Shown: in pieces, positions 18,804 through 28,724 of the stretch | Position numbering within the stretch: position 1 is the first letter of the stretch | Layout: each line of letters opens with the position of its first letter | Assembly (NCBI GenBank): GCA_030849075.1 | Contig: JASAOO010003269.1 | Span: 1-33,805, forward strand | DNA: 33,805 bases | Direction: 5' to 3' | DNA from: Zelonia costaricensis | Taxonomy: Eukaryota; Euglenozoa; Kinetoplastea; Trypanosomatida; Trypanosomatidae | Notes under the pieces: generated by a model | What the model saw: the letters and a program-made list of their open reading frames with translations, nothing else | What the model was told of the DNA's origin: nothing | Databases searched by the model: none | Position numbers and translations under genes: made by a program

Positions 18804-20058
18804 GGCGTTGAGGCTGCGCAGGTGGGATGGACGGAGGAGGGGGAGGGGGGGGGGGCTGGGACGGGTCTGTGGTACCCCAGGTCGCAAGGTGCAGCAGAGC
18901 CCTCCTCTGTGACTCGTGCGGTGCGTGAAAGCCGCCAAGCCACTCTGCCTGGAGACGGGCCCTTGTCTGTAGAAGCGCGTGCGCGTGCGCGCTTGGATGA
19001 GGCAGTCGCGTAACGTGGATCCGCTCGGAAAGGGAAGAGCTTCGCGTAAGCGTCGAGCTGACTCACCTGTGGTGCACCATTGTGGCCCGTACGGAAGGCA
19101 GCGCAGTTCACATCGACGTGGTGACGCCGAGGAGGGGACGGGGGAGGGGGTGCGCGGAGACGCGTGGCGGCACGAGAGCGGAGAAGAGAGAGACGAGTGC
19201 AGCGGCGTCCATGACGATGCAGCGCGACATCGCGACTGCAAGAAGGGGACTGCGACGAGACACCGTCGAGCGAGTGGGTGACGTCTCGATGGGGCATCGC
19301 CCCATCCTCGCAAGGGCGGATACGGGGAGCAGGACAGTTGGCCGCAGCATCCCCCACCACCCCCGCAGCGGCGCAAGTCTCGCGTGTGCAACGGTGCGAC
19401 CACCACTGCGGTGGCTGTTGTGTTGGAGTTGTGCTGGCAACATCGATAAACAGATGAGCAGGGGATCGGGGCGGGTACGGAAAGATGCGGCAGGCAGAGA
19501 GAAGCGCATCCAAGCCGAACTGCTCCCGCGGCGCGTGCAGCCCTCCGAGCCGACGGCGAGGCCAGCTCGGCAGCGGTGGGCAGGCGACCTCGAGGCGGAC
19601 GCTTCCACACACAGGTCCTCCCTCCCAAGCCAGCACCAGCGGCACCGGAGAGGGGTGGTGGTGAAGAACGGGCGGCGTCGAGGCACAAGGCGGGCGGTGG
19701 ATGCCACACCACAGGCTGCAGAGACGCCCGCAACGACGGGAAAGCGGCCCGCCGTCTTCTACGCCCCCCTCCCCTTGGCCCCCCGCGACGCAGCCCTGGC
19801 GCGTCACCCTCTTTCACAAAACTGCAGGTCCCCTCTCACCGCCCCGCACCGACCCAAGCAAGACAGCGACAGTGGGGGACCGTGCGGCCACACGCACGCA
19901 CTCTCCCCCCCCCCAACCGCCGCCGCACCGTGAGTCTTCCTCACCGCCAGTTTCTCTCTAAGGAAAGAAAGAACGACCATTCCTCTCTGGCACCGCGCCA
20001 AGGTGCCGCACGCCGCTTCTCCGCCCCTCCCTCCCTTCTCTGCACGCTGCGCACCGCT
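18804..20058. other. Intergenic region, no gene seen
   Basis: The spacer after the coiled-coil gene. The minus-strand frame that continues upstream from the membrane-protein gene and the plus-strand frames are biased in composition (Arg/Pro/Ser/Cys) and lack domains. A C run lies at about 19907-19915. Confidence 0.7.
18814..18856 (-). promoter_or_regulatory. Candidate trans-splice acceptor for the membrane-protein gene
   Basis: On the minus strand a long C/T tract (18855-18831) is followed by GCGCAG at about 18819-18814, ten bases before the ATG at 18803. It supports the internal ATG over any upstream start. Confidence 0.45.
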
Positions 20059-23000
20059 CTACCAGGAGGGGAGCTTCAGCTTGCTGGGCCTGGCAGCGGT
20101 GGCCGGTGCCGCCGTCGTCGTCTTGGCCGGCGTCGCCGTTGGTTTTACAGCTGTGCCGGGTGCTAGCGTGGTGCTGGGTGCCTTCGCTGGTGCCGCGACT
20201 GCCTTGGCTGGTGCGGGTGCCGTGCTTCCGCGCACTGCCGGGCGAGGGGCGGCGGGGGCGCTGCTGCTGCTGGTGCTGCAGTCGCCGCCACCGCCACCGC
20301 CACCACCACCACCACCACTCGCATCGTCGTCGTCGAAGGACGACTTGCGGGCGTGGCGGGCCTTCGGACTTGCTTCCTTCGTCTTCTTCCCGGAGGCAAC
20401 TCGCGGCCGCGCGGGTGGGGCAGCGGAGGAGAGAGAGGTCATGCTGAGGCTGACGGACGACGTGTCGTCGTCGTCGTCGCCGTCGCTGCGCACATTCGCG
20501 GTCTTGCGCAGACTCCGCAGAGGCGCCGCTGCGGCTGATGACGTTGTGCCGCTGAGACCGGCCTTGAAGACGGGCACCTTGGTGGTCGGCGCGGGCGTGG
20601 CGGCAGCAACCGGCGCCGTAGTGCTGCCTCGTGTAGTGCTCACCACCGACCCTTTCCCGCCTCCGCGGCCTGACCTGCCCGCCGCGGCGGCGCGCCCGTC
20701 GTCCTCGTCGCCGTCGTCGTCGAAGGAGTTGTGCACAGCCGCGGCCTTGGTGGATGTGGCCTTCAACGCCCCGTTCGTGGCGCTCCACCTCGCGGCCGCG
20801 CGGCTCAGCGACGACGTCCCGGAAGTCGCCGCCACGGACGACACTGATGTGGCGGCGGAGGGGGAGCGCGCAGCGGCAGCGGCGGGTGCCGTGGCGGGAG
20901 AGGCTGCGGTGGTGCCGTTTGCTGTGACGGCCGACACGCGACGCAGCGCGGACTTCTTGAGCTGCGCCCCGGTCGCTGGCAGCACCTCACTGGACGCTGT
21001 GGAGGACGACGAGGTAGAGGGTGCCCGCTTCCTCGCAGCGGCGAGCACGACCGGCTCTGCGGCACGCGCTGCGGTCTGCCGCGCACCGCTCCTGCGGCGT
21101 CCGGCGGAGGCGTCGATCGTAGCAGCAGCGCCCCGCACCCGCGGCTCGCTGCTGGCGGTGCTGCTGCTGCTGCTATTGCTGCTTTCGCCGCCGGCCAGCT
21201 TGGGAGCGAAGGTGCGAATGGCCGGCACAGCGGGGGCTTGCGTGGGCAACGCTGCTGCGGGTGCGGCGGCGAGTGGCACCGGCGGAGGCGGCGGCACCGT
21301 CACAGGGATGGCCCTTGCTGGCTGGCCGCTGGCGCCTATCAGCATCACCGCTTCGCCCGCGCCCGGGCTGCTGACGGCTGAGAAGGAGTCCATCGATGGC
21401 GAACGGCTCGTGACGAGCGGCGGGACGTGCGAGGCCGGCAGCGCCCCCAGCCGACGCGCCTCCTCGCGCAGTTCACCGATCGGCTTGCGGGCGGCGCGAG
21501 CCGCACGTGGCCGCTGCTGCGCCGCGGAGGCGGAAGAGGCCTCGAGACGGTCGCTGGCCTGCCGCGGCGAGCGCACGCTGGCGGGCACGTATGGCGCGGC
21601 GTAGGCCTCGTAGCTCTGCGTGCTCATCGTGCTGCCAGCGACACTCGCCGCGCTCGGGCCACCACCCACGCCGCGCCCCGTCTGCGCCCGCGCCGCCCGC
21701 AGCTCGCCACGGAGGCTCATCAGCTGCTCGCTGAGGTGCTTCACCTCGTCCTTTCTGTCCTGGTACAGCGCCGCCCACGTCAAGGCACCCTGTTTCTCGT
21801 GAATGAGGCGTGCAAGGTCGCTCTCGTACTGCGCCACAGCGGCCTTCCGGTCAGCCTCGGCGGCGTAAAGGTCAAGCAGGGCGGTGTGGTGCCGGCAAAC
21901 ACGGTGGGCCAGCCGCACCAGCTGCGCGGCATCCCCGTCACCGAGCATCGAGGGCAGCGGCGACGGCGAGGTGCTGCTGCTGGCCTGTGCCGACACCGCA
22001 GGTGCCGACGGCGGCGCCGGCGCTACCAGGCGGCCCGCGATGAGGGATTCCAGCAGCTGCTCCAGCCTCCGCTGCTCCACCGCTGTCCCCGCGCTGCCGG
22101 CCTCACTCCCCACTGACCCCGCCCCATCGACCGAGGCGACCGCGGTGGCGGCGCTCGGCGGCTTCTTGGGCATCTCGGCTGCCACGAGCTCCGCGAGCCG
22201 CCCGTACTCCTCCTGCAGCAGCGTCCGCACCGTCGCCGTCACGGAGCGGGTGATGCCACCGTCCTCCTCGCTGCGCTGCGTGAGCAACATGAGCTGCTGC
22301 TGTTGCTGCGTGGCCGCGGTGGCGGCGCTGCTCTGCGTCTGGGCCAGCATCGCCTCGGATACCTTCAGCTCGTGCTTGAGCACCGAGAGCTGGGTGTTGA
22401 GCTCCATCGCACGAGCCCGTTCCTCCAGCGTGCGCTGGAAGGTGACGGTGCGCAGCCAGGCGTGGCCCTGCCCAAGTCGTGCGCTGCCCTCCTCGACGAC
22501 GAGGTCTGCGCGGCATCGCTGCTCTTGCAGCTGCAGCGCCACCGCGTCTGTCACGCCGGACGTGGCGACGATGCGGCGGTCGCGGTCGGCGACTTCGGAC
22601 ATGAGCACCTGCACTTCCTCCTCCAGCCGCGCAATGTACTGCTCCGCCTCCGCACTCGTCGCAGCGAGTGCGGCACCGCCCTCGGCCGTGCGGGCGCGGC
22701 GGGACGCGAGCACCTGCGAGATGTCATAGGGCTCGTGCAAGCCCCACGGCGCCATGTCGGCGGACAGCGGGCCGGCGGTGGAGAGGCCGGCCGGTACGGC
22801 GAAGCTCCAATCGTGCAGTCCGCCGTAGGCGAAGGAGGCCGGTGCTGCCGCCGAGGCCGGCACGCTGATGGCCGCGGCGCCGGGCGGTACCAGCAGATGA
22901 TTGTAGTGCGCCTGCATAAACATGAGGCCTTCGCTCTCGTCGAGTTGGCTGTAGGGCCCGGGCCGCGACTGCGACGACGGCGCTGGCGATCGGGCGTGGG

Positions 23001-23163
23001 CGGCATGGCTGGCCTGCCAGTCTAGCGAGTTGTACCGGACGCTGTTGGGGTCCACGAAGCTGGCACCCGACCGCTGCGCACGCTCCAGCCACTGGTCGAA
23101 CGAGGACGACGCACGAGACCGCTTTGACGCGACGGCGCGGTTGTGGTCCATAGACGGCAGCAT
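20059..23163 (-). CDS. Coiled-coil protein with long disordered tail (1034 aa)
   Basis: I place the start at the ATG at 23163 (MLPSMDHNRA), with another at 23151. The frame continues to an ATG at 23244, but a good splice acceptor at 23227-23226 lies downstream of that codon, so the upstream ATG would be lost from the mRNA. The first half has Ala/Pro-rich parts and coiled-coil segments at about residues 170-330 and 413-495, with heptad-like Leu and Glu/Arg/Gln (for example EQYIARLEEEVQVLMSEVAD) and a Gln run at 286-290. Residues about 500-1034 are Ser/Ala/Pro/Thr-rich, mostly basic and probably disordered. They carry three acidic Asp clusters and a run of eleven Gly. There is no membrane segment or enzyme motif. 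A cytoskeletal or scaffold role is plausible but inferred only from architecture. Function not recognised. Confidence 0.87.
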   Translation of the reverse strand: MLPSMDHNRAVASKRSRASSSFDQWLERAQRSGASFVDPNSVRYNSLDWQASHAAHARSPAPSSQSRPGPYSQLDESEGLMFMQAHYNHLLVPPGAAAISVPASAAAPASFAYGGLHDWSFAVPAGLSTAGPLSADMAPWGLHEPYDISQVLASRRARTAEGGAALAATSAEAEQYIARLEEEVQVLMSEVADRDRRIVATSGVTDAVALQLQEQRCRADLVVEEGSARLGQGHAWLRTVTFQRTLEERARAMELNTQLSVLKHELKVSEAMLAQTQSSAATAATQQQQQLMLLTQRSEEDGGITRSVTATVRTLLQEEYGRLAELVAAEMPKKPPSAATAVASVDGAGSVGSEAGSAGTAVEQRRLEQLLESLIAGRLVAPAPPSAPAVSAQASSSTSPSPLPSMLGDGDAAQLVRLAHRVCRHHTALLDLYAAEADRKAAVAQYESDLARLIHEKQGALTWAALYQDRKDEVKHLSEQLMSLRGELRAARAQTGRGVGGGPSAASVAGSTMSTQSYEAYAAPYVPASVRSPRQASDRLEASSASAAQQRPRAARAARKPIGELREEARRLGALPASHVPPLVTSRSPSMDSFSAVSSPGAGEAVMLIGASGQPARAIPVTVPPPPPVPLAAAPAAALPTQAPAVPAIRTFAPKLAGGESSNSSSSSTASSEPRVRGAAATIDASAGRRRSGARQTAARAAEPVVLAAARKRAPSTSSSSTASSEVLPATGAQLKKSALRRVSAVTANGTTAASPATAPAAAAARSPSAATSVSSVAATSGTSSLSRAAARWSATNGALKATSTKAAAVHNSFDDDGDEDDGRAAAAGRSGRGGGKGSVVSTTRGSTTAPVAAATPAPTTKVPVFKAGLSGTTSSAAAAPLRSLRKTANVRSDGDDDDDTSSVSLSMTSLSSAAPPARPRVASGKKTKEASPKARHARKSSFDDDDASGGGGGGGGGGGDCSTSSSSAPAAPRPAVRGSTAPAPAKAVAAPAKAPSTTLAPGTAVKPTATPAKTTTAAPATAARPSKLKLPSW
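20286..20321. repeat. In-frame trinucleotide repeat (poly-Gly coding)
   Basis: CCG/CCA/CAC-type triplets on the plus strand read as GGT/GGC codons on the coding strand and encode the eleven-Gly run near the C-terminus of the coiled-coil protein. Length variation between strains is likely. Confidence 0.8.
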
Positions 23164-23225
23164 CGAGCGCACCGCGGGGGTGGGGGGCGCAGACAGCAAG
23201 AGATGCGAGGGAGAACGGGGTCCCC

Positions 23226-23242
23226 CTAAAACAGAGGAGAGC
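23226..23242 (-). promoter_or_regulatory. Candidate trans-splice acceptor for the coiled-coil gene
   Basis: The minus strand reads GCTCTCCTCTGTTTTAG, ending at 23226, 62 bases before the ATG at 23163. It is one of the most typical acceptors in the window and it decides the start of the coiled-coil protein. Confidence 0.55.
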
Positions 23243-23362
23243 ACAGGTCTTGGTGCAAGTGTGCGTGTGTGCAGTGTTCACAAAGGGAGCTGCGCAACAG
23301 CGTGATACGCGAGGGTAGCAGCGGCAGTCACACAGGGAACCGTCGCGACCCTTCTACGTGAC

Positions 23363-23392
23363 GGAGGGAGGGAGGGAGGGAGGGGGGGGGGG
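23363..23392 (+). repeat. GGGA tandem repeat running into a G tract (potential G-quadruplex)
   Basis: Five GGGA-type units lead into about ten consecutive G on the plus strand, which is the template strand here. The pattern satisfies the usual four-G-run rule for G-quadruplex DNA. The transcript would carry the C-rich complement. Confidence 0.75.
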
Positions 23393-25092
23393 CGAGCGTG
23401 GAGACTTCAGAAGTACGACAGAGCGCAGGCCTTGTAGAGGGAACGGGCGGTGCATGCAGAGGTGTTGCCGCAAGAGAGAGATGGCGCGTGCGGGCAGCGC
23501 GCTCACGGATGGGTCAGCACGACATGCGGCGTGGTGCTGATACCCGCCTCCTGTTGATTTGTGCGCGTTCGTGACCAGGTGGAAGCGAGTGGGGCGAAGA
23601 CCGTAGCCTGGCTGCGGCTGTCATGCAATGACACCCCCCCCCCACCTCGTACCCCGATTCGCTGCTCCTCACGAGGACTCGCCAGGAAATGTCCGCATCT
23701 CGTCACGCTCGGCAGCAAAGAAGTGAATACGTGAGCGACACGCCTGAGATGGGGCGACGGAGGAGGGGGCAAAATACGGCAACAAGAAGGGAAGCACATA
23801 CACACACACACGACGTTTGCATCCACGCTTACGCACTTCCTTCGCTAGCAGCTGTTCTCGTGTGCCCACTCGCTTAGACGCTTGCAGCCATCCACCAAAC
23901 GGCAGACCCCGCTGCCACACTGCGCGCAGCACCACACGTTTAGAGTAAATATCGTCGAAAGAAGAAAAAAGAAGAAGGGGGAAAGACAACACCGAAAACG
24001 CAGCAACGAGCCACAGCTCCGCGAACGCCCATCGCACGTCTTCTCAGCTCACCCGAACTCCACCATCTCGTGTTGCTCACGCACTACCCCCTCTGGAGCG
24101 CTGCCACGCGGGGACGTCAGAGCTACAATGCGGTGACACCACATTCCCTTGGACGTGTTTGTGGCAGGGCGACGGGAGCGAGTGTCAGGAGGAAAGAAGG
24201 GAAAGCGCATGCAGCTCGCACCTCTCACATGTGGTGGCAGGCGGAGGGCAAGACGGCGTAGTGGCATCAGCCTGCAGGGAAGGCGAAGAGGAGGAGGTGG
24301 GGAGAAGAGGTGCCACCACATCCGTTGTTCTCCTGTGTGTGCCTGGACAAGTGCGGCCTCCCCTACCCGTCCGCGCCCTACCCCTTCTCCCCATCCCCAT
24401 TCCCCGACCTACACTTCTTCGTGGAGTGTGTGTACGTGTGTGCGCCTGTACGGGCCTGTGCGGGTGTGTGTTGCTGGTTGTGCTTGTCATGTACGTGCGA
24501 AGTGGGCCTTGACAGGCGTTCGCGAGCGCAGACGCTTGCAGGTGAATGGAAGACACCAAACAGAAACGGAGATGCCCGGTCCCGGCCAGGGGGGCCAGGG
24601 ACCGCAAAGTGCCTTGCAGGACGTGTCGGAGGCTGCGGGAGCCGGCGGATGCTGAACACACTCGGGCAGGAGGGGGGGGGGAGGAGCACGCGGGACGCAG
24701 CGCAAAGGCAGGAGAAACAAAACAGCAAAAACGGGTGGCACGGCTGCGGCGCCTGAAGGGAAGGACGAGGCCCGGGGGACGGTGGACTGCCGTTCGCTGC
24801 GCTGGAGGCTGCCACAGGTGCGTGGTGCATGCGTGCAGGCAGGGGCGGGGGAGAGGGGAGGGCGGCACAACGGTTTACGGCACACACGGATACACACGCA
24901 CACATGAAAACACGGAACGCGTCGCACAAGTCGACCACGCTTGCGGAGAGGCCCAACAGGAGAACCGCGGCCTCCGTCCCGCCCCCACTCGCTGGCAGCA
25001 ACCCATGAGAAAAGGCGCAAGAGGAGCACAGCGACACCTGCAGTTCAGCGCGTGGCTGTTTGTGGCTGTGTGTGTTTGTGTGTGGCTGGGAC

Positions 25093-26409
25093 TCACCGCG
25101 ACACGTCGTGAATCGCCTGGGCCACGTACGCGACGTTGTCCGAGGTCAGGCCGGGGAAGGCGATGCGGCCGTTTCGGGTGAGGTAGACGCTGTACTTCTG
25201 CTGCAGCGCCACCACCTGCGCCTCCTTCAGCCCCGTCAGCGACATCATTCCAACACCCTTCTCCAGGTACTCCCAGTCGCGGGTGGAGCCGCAGGCACGC
25301 AGCTGGGCCACGAGCCGGTGCCGCACGTCCTGCAGGCGGCTGGACATCTTCTGCAGCTCCGACTTCCACAACTCGCACAGCTCCGGTGTGCGCAGGATTT
25401 CGTCCGCGATGCGGGCGCCGAAGATCGGTGGGTTGCTGTACGTCGCCCGCACCGTGGACTGCAGCTGCGACAGCACGTTTGCCTTCTCCGTCGGCGTCGT
25501 GCAGCGGATGTGAAGGGCGCCGGTGCGCTGGCCGTAGAGCCCGAAGCTCTTCGCCAGGGATTGCGCCACGAGGTAGGTCGGGATCTCGTGTTCGTTCAGT
25601 GCGCGCAGCACGTAGGCGTCGCGCTCGGTGTCGCCGGTGGCGAAGCCCTGGTAGGCCACATCGATGAACGGAATGAGGTCGCCGCGGCGCATGACGTCCA
25701 CTATCTGCTGCCACTCCGCCGGCGTCGGGTCGCAGCCGGTGGGGTTGTGGGCGCAGGCGTGCATGAGGACGACGGCGTGGGGCGGGAGCTGCCGCATGTA
25801 GTTCAGCATCGCATCCACGTCCAGCCGGTGAGTGTGCATGTTGTAGTACGGGTAGTAGTGCACCGCGATGCCGAGGTGCTGCAGGAGGTTGAGGTGATTG
25901 GGGTAGGACGGGCTGGGGATGTGAATCGAGGCCTTGCCAGCACCGCCGGAGAAGCGTTGGAGCAGCTCCAGGCCCAGGTGCAGGGCGCCGGTGCCGCTAA
26001 GCGACTGCACCGAGGCGATCCGGTCCCCCTGTATGTCCAGCATGGGCGCGCCGAAGCAGAGCCGCTGCATGCTGTTCACGAAGGAAGGCAGGCCGGCGAT
26101 CGGGGGGTAGTCCATCTGCGTGTCGTGCTCGACAATGTACCGCATCGCCTGGCGCACCGACTCCAGCACGTATGGCTTATTATGCTCGTCACGATAGACG
26201 CCGATGCACAGGTTCACTTTGCTCGGGCTCGTGTCCTTGGCAAAGTCGGCCGCGATGCCCATAATGGCGTCCGGCGGCGCACGCTGCACGGCCGCGAAGT
26301 AGCTTGTCGAGGCCCCGCGGCGGCTGCAGAGTGGCGCCTGAGCGACCCCGGCGGCGGCTGCGGCGGCAGTCACCGCAGCCACCCTGGAAGCACTCGCAAA
26401 ACGAAGCAT
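25093..26409 (-). CDS. mASAT: Aspartate aminotransferase, mitochondrial (438 aa)
   Basis: A class I pyridoxal-phosphate transaminase that exchanges the amino group between aspartate and 2-oxoglutarate, part of the malate-aspartate and amino-acid economy of the mitochondrion. Family residues are present: SLSGTGAL (136-143), Asn222 in AHNPTGCDP, Asp250 and Tyr253 in FIDVAYQGFATGD, the Schiff-base Lys287 in SLAKSFGLYGQR, Arg295, and the substrate-binding Arg415 in NGRIAFPGL. The stretch MLRFASASRVAAVTAAAAAA, with Arg and no acidic residue, is a clear mitochondrial presequence, and the mature part starts near residue 35. The Trp that normally stacks on the cofactor (Trp140 of pig and E. coli enzymes) aligns with Tyr169 here (PSPSYPNH). 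The ATG at 26409 fits the presequence. The frame continues upstream only through His/Thr/Arg-rich untranslated sequence. Confidence 0.96.
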   Translation of the reverse strand: MLRFASASRVAAVTAAAAAAGVAQAPLCSRRGASTSYFAAVQRAPPDAIMGIAADFAKDTSPSKVNLCIGVYRDEHNKPYVLESVRQAMRYIVEHDTQMDYPPIAGLPSFVNSMQRLCFGAPMLDIQGDRIASVQSLSGTGALHLGLELLQRFSGGAGKASIHIPSPSYPNHLNLLQHLGIAVHYYPYYNMHTHRLDVDAMLNYMRQLPPHAVVLMHACAHNPTGCDPTPAEWQQIVDVMRRGDLIPFIDVAYQGFATGDTERDAYVLRALNEHEIPTYLVAQSLAKSFGLYGQRTGALHIRCTTPTEKANVLSQLQSTVRATYSNPPIFGARIADEILRTPELCELWKSELQKMSSRLQDVRHRLVAQLRACGSTRDWEYLEKGVGMMSLTGLKEAQVVALQQKYSVYLTRNGRIAFPGLTSDNVAYVAQAIHDVSR

Positions 26410-26595
26410 GCCTGTTTTGTGTTGTGCTGATGCCCGAAAGCGAGACGCAGGTATGTGTTTATGTGTGTGTGTACGCAGGTGATGCGTAGTGTAGTCGGTC
26501 AGGTAGCGGCTGCCGATGAGACGAGGGCACCGGTGCACACACGCGCACACAACGCGACGAGAACACGCGACACGACCAACGCCAGGTGACGCAAA

Positions 26596-26632
26596 CACAC
26601 ACACACGCACACACGCACACACGCACACACAC
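26596..26632. repeat. Imperfect CA/CG dinucleotide repeat
   Basis: ACAC units interrupted at intervals by ACGC on the plus strand, lying upstream of the aminotransferase start. Confidence 0.85.
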
Positions 26633-26843
26633 GTAGGGAGAGAGAGGACGGGAGAGGAACAGAGGGAGACAAAAAGGAGTCTGACGCAATAAACAAAGAA
26701 GAATGCAGCCTGGCGTATCCGTCAACCGTGGCACAACCACACAAGCGAAGAGACGACAAGGGTAAAGATGCGTGGAGATAGAAGAGAGGTAAGGCGACGG
26801 GGGACCGGCACTGTGCACGTGCGCACCACGAGTCCCACGAACG

Positions 26844-26872
<29 letters not shown>
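26844..26872. repeat. TG dinucleotide repeat
   Basis: About fourteen perfect GT units. Together with the CA tract at 26596-26632 it forms an inverted pair of dinucleotide tracts about 210 bases apart. Confidence 0.9.
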
Positions 26873-26877
<5 letters not shown>

Positions 26878-26920
26878 GCGCTTCGATCAGTTGAGGAGTA
26901 CCGATGGCGAAGAGGAAGGA

Positions 26921-26953
26921 AAGAGAAGAGAAGAGAAGAGAAGAGAAGAGAAG
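26921..26953. repeat. AAGAG pentamer tandem repeat
   Basis: About six and a half perfect copies of AAGAG on the plus strand (CTCTT in the sense strand). The sense-strand polypyrimidine could act as a splicing or polyadenylation signal. Confidence 0.9.
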
Positions 26954-28695
26954 GGGGGCGAGATGAGAAATGTCGAAGTAGCTGTACGTGAGCGCACGTG
27001 CGGGACGGGGTCGACTGTTCGCGCTGCAGAGGGACCTTCTGCGTCACAGCGCGCACACGTGCGGGGGGGGGGGGGGTAAGCAAGGAGGTGGAGGCGAAGA
27101 ATGCGGGCAGCGAAGGGTGGTCGTGCGTTGGCAGAGTGCTCCCTTCGGGCGACGTCGGACGGCGCGGGTGGGGTCACCGAGGAAGATACGAAGAAGAAGA
27201 AGGAAAAGGAAGCTGATGTGAGAGAAGTGGGAGAGGAGGCAGATCAGAGGGCACGAGAGTCTCGCGTGTGCGCTTGTGCTGTTGTTTGGTGTTGGTGTGT
27301 GGGTGCGTCAATGCGCTTTGCAGTCGTCGATGCTCGTCTTGTGAACAGTGACGACGTGCGCTCACCGTGGCGTTGGACGAGGTGCCGTGCCGTATGAATC
27401 GGAGCGCCACAGAAAGATGACGGCAGGGGGTGGTGATGATAATACAGGGCGGGGTGGTGGGGAAGGATGTGGCTGAGAGTGAGGGGGAGAGGCGACTGTT
27501 GACGCTCCTTCACCAGCATGTGGAGGTCATGCATGGGGCGTGGAATGGTTGAGTTTGCGCGCGTGTGTGTGTGTGTGTGTGTGGACACGTTTGTGCCACG
27601 TAGGATGGTACAGAGGGATAGGGAACGAGTACAAAAAAAATGGAGGTGGCATCGCAGACATCGCAGTGCCGAGCCCTGTCGAGTGCAGGCACCGCCGTCG
27701 CCTCGGTTGTTCAGCGACAAGTACACATGTGCGGGCCACCGTGGTCAGCGCGTTGAGCTGCAGGAGGGTGAAGCGATTCAAGGACAAGTTAGGGGAGCGG
27801 GGGTCGCACCGGGAACAGGACGCAGCAGACGCCTGCGTGACACTTCTGCTCGCCCCCCCCCGCCTCCGCCCAATCCTTTCTGTAAGTCGGCAAGCGCACA
27901 TCGACGCCACCGCGAGCGAAACTCGCTGGAGCACGTGCAAATAGCCAGATACCGTCCGTTCCGTTGTGCAGTGGTTCACGAACAGCGGCATAACAGGGAG
28001 GAGGGGAGGGAGGGGGGAGGGCTTCACGGCGCACCGCAGGCAGAGAAACTAAACGATGCGCAAGGGAAGCGGCATCGCCGACACAGACCCACACGCAGAC
28101 GCCGTAACACACACACACACGCACACAGACGCGCAAATGCACACTTTTTGAGGGAGTGGGGGCGGAGAGGGGGGCTGCGATACGGCAGGCCCATCCGCTG
28201 AAGTCACAAGGAGCCACCAGGAAGGGACCACAAGCGCACGAGGGGAGGGGAGCCGCAGCGATGTGACAGAGCACAGATACGGTCCGAACGGGGAGAGGTA
28301 GGGGAAAGGGGCAACACAGCGTCCACTTGAGTGATACATGAAGAAAAGAAAGCGAACGCCAACGCCATTACACGGGCGCTGACGCGCACGCACACCCGAC
28401 TTGAATACAAACGTGGATTGCGGTGAAGAAGTGGTGAGAGGAAGGCCGAGCGGAGGAGGAGGGAGGGGGGGGAGATTCGGAGGAAGGGAGCAGAAGACGA
28501 CGCAGCAGGATTACGACATGTGACGTCGACGCCGACAGTCTCAGGCGGACACATCAGCCGCCGTCCAACACGAACACGAACGGCATACGGCAACCGAAAA
28601 GGAGAAAGAGGATAGGTTCACAACAGACGCAGATGTGGAGGATACCTCGGGGGAGCGCGGAGAGCGATAGGTGAGGTGCCTGGGTGCCGTTCACA

Positions 28696-28714
28696 CGGCT
28701 TCATCATGAAGCCG
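28696..28714. other. Stem-loop just after the transporter stop codon
   Basis: A seven-base perfect inverted repeat (CGGCTTC, loop ATCAT, GAAGCCG) lies 10 bases past the end of the transporter coding region, in its 3' untranslated region. The other transporter copy lacks it. Confidence 0.6.
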
Positions 28715-28724
28715 CACCCGTGTT

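Larger units (their letters stand above)
23164..25092. other. Intergenic region, no gene seen
   Basis: A 1.9 kb spacer after the aminotransferase gene. It contains a GGGA repeat and G run at 23363-23392, a C run at about 23633-23643, and a less GC-rich, A-rich plus-strand stretch at about 23940-24010. No credible coding frame. Confidence 0.7.
26410..28724. other. Intergenic region, no gene seen
   Basis: A 2.3 kb spacer between the transporter and aminotransferase genes. It holds the CA tract at 26596-26632, a TG tract at 26844-26872, an AAGAG pentamer repeat, a G run at about 27062-27074 and CA/TG tracts near 27562-27582 and 28109-28125. On the minus strand two possible acceptor AGs precede the aminotransferase ATG (26428-26427 and 26413-26412). 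No coding frame is credible. Confidence 0.7.

Noticed and set aside
18804..19817. 338-codon upstream extension of the membrane-protein frame
   Set aside because: It crosses a polypyrimidine tract and splice acceptor and encodes Cys/Pro/Ser-rich sequence unlike the downstream protein.
20003..21604. 533-codon plus-strand open frame opposite the coiled-coil gene
   Set aside because: It is low-complexity Ala/Ser/Val sequence produced by reading the triplet repeats of the real gene backwards.
25060..26430. 456-codon plus-strand open frame opposite the aminotransferase
   Set aside because: It is antisense to an unmistakable aspartate aminotransferase and shows no recognisable motif.
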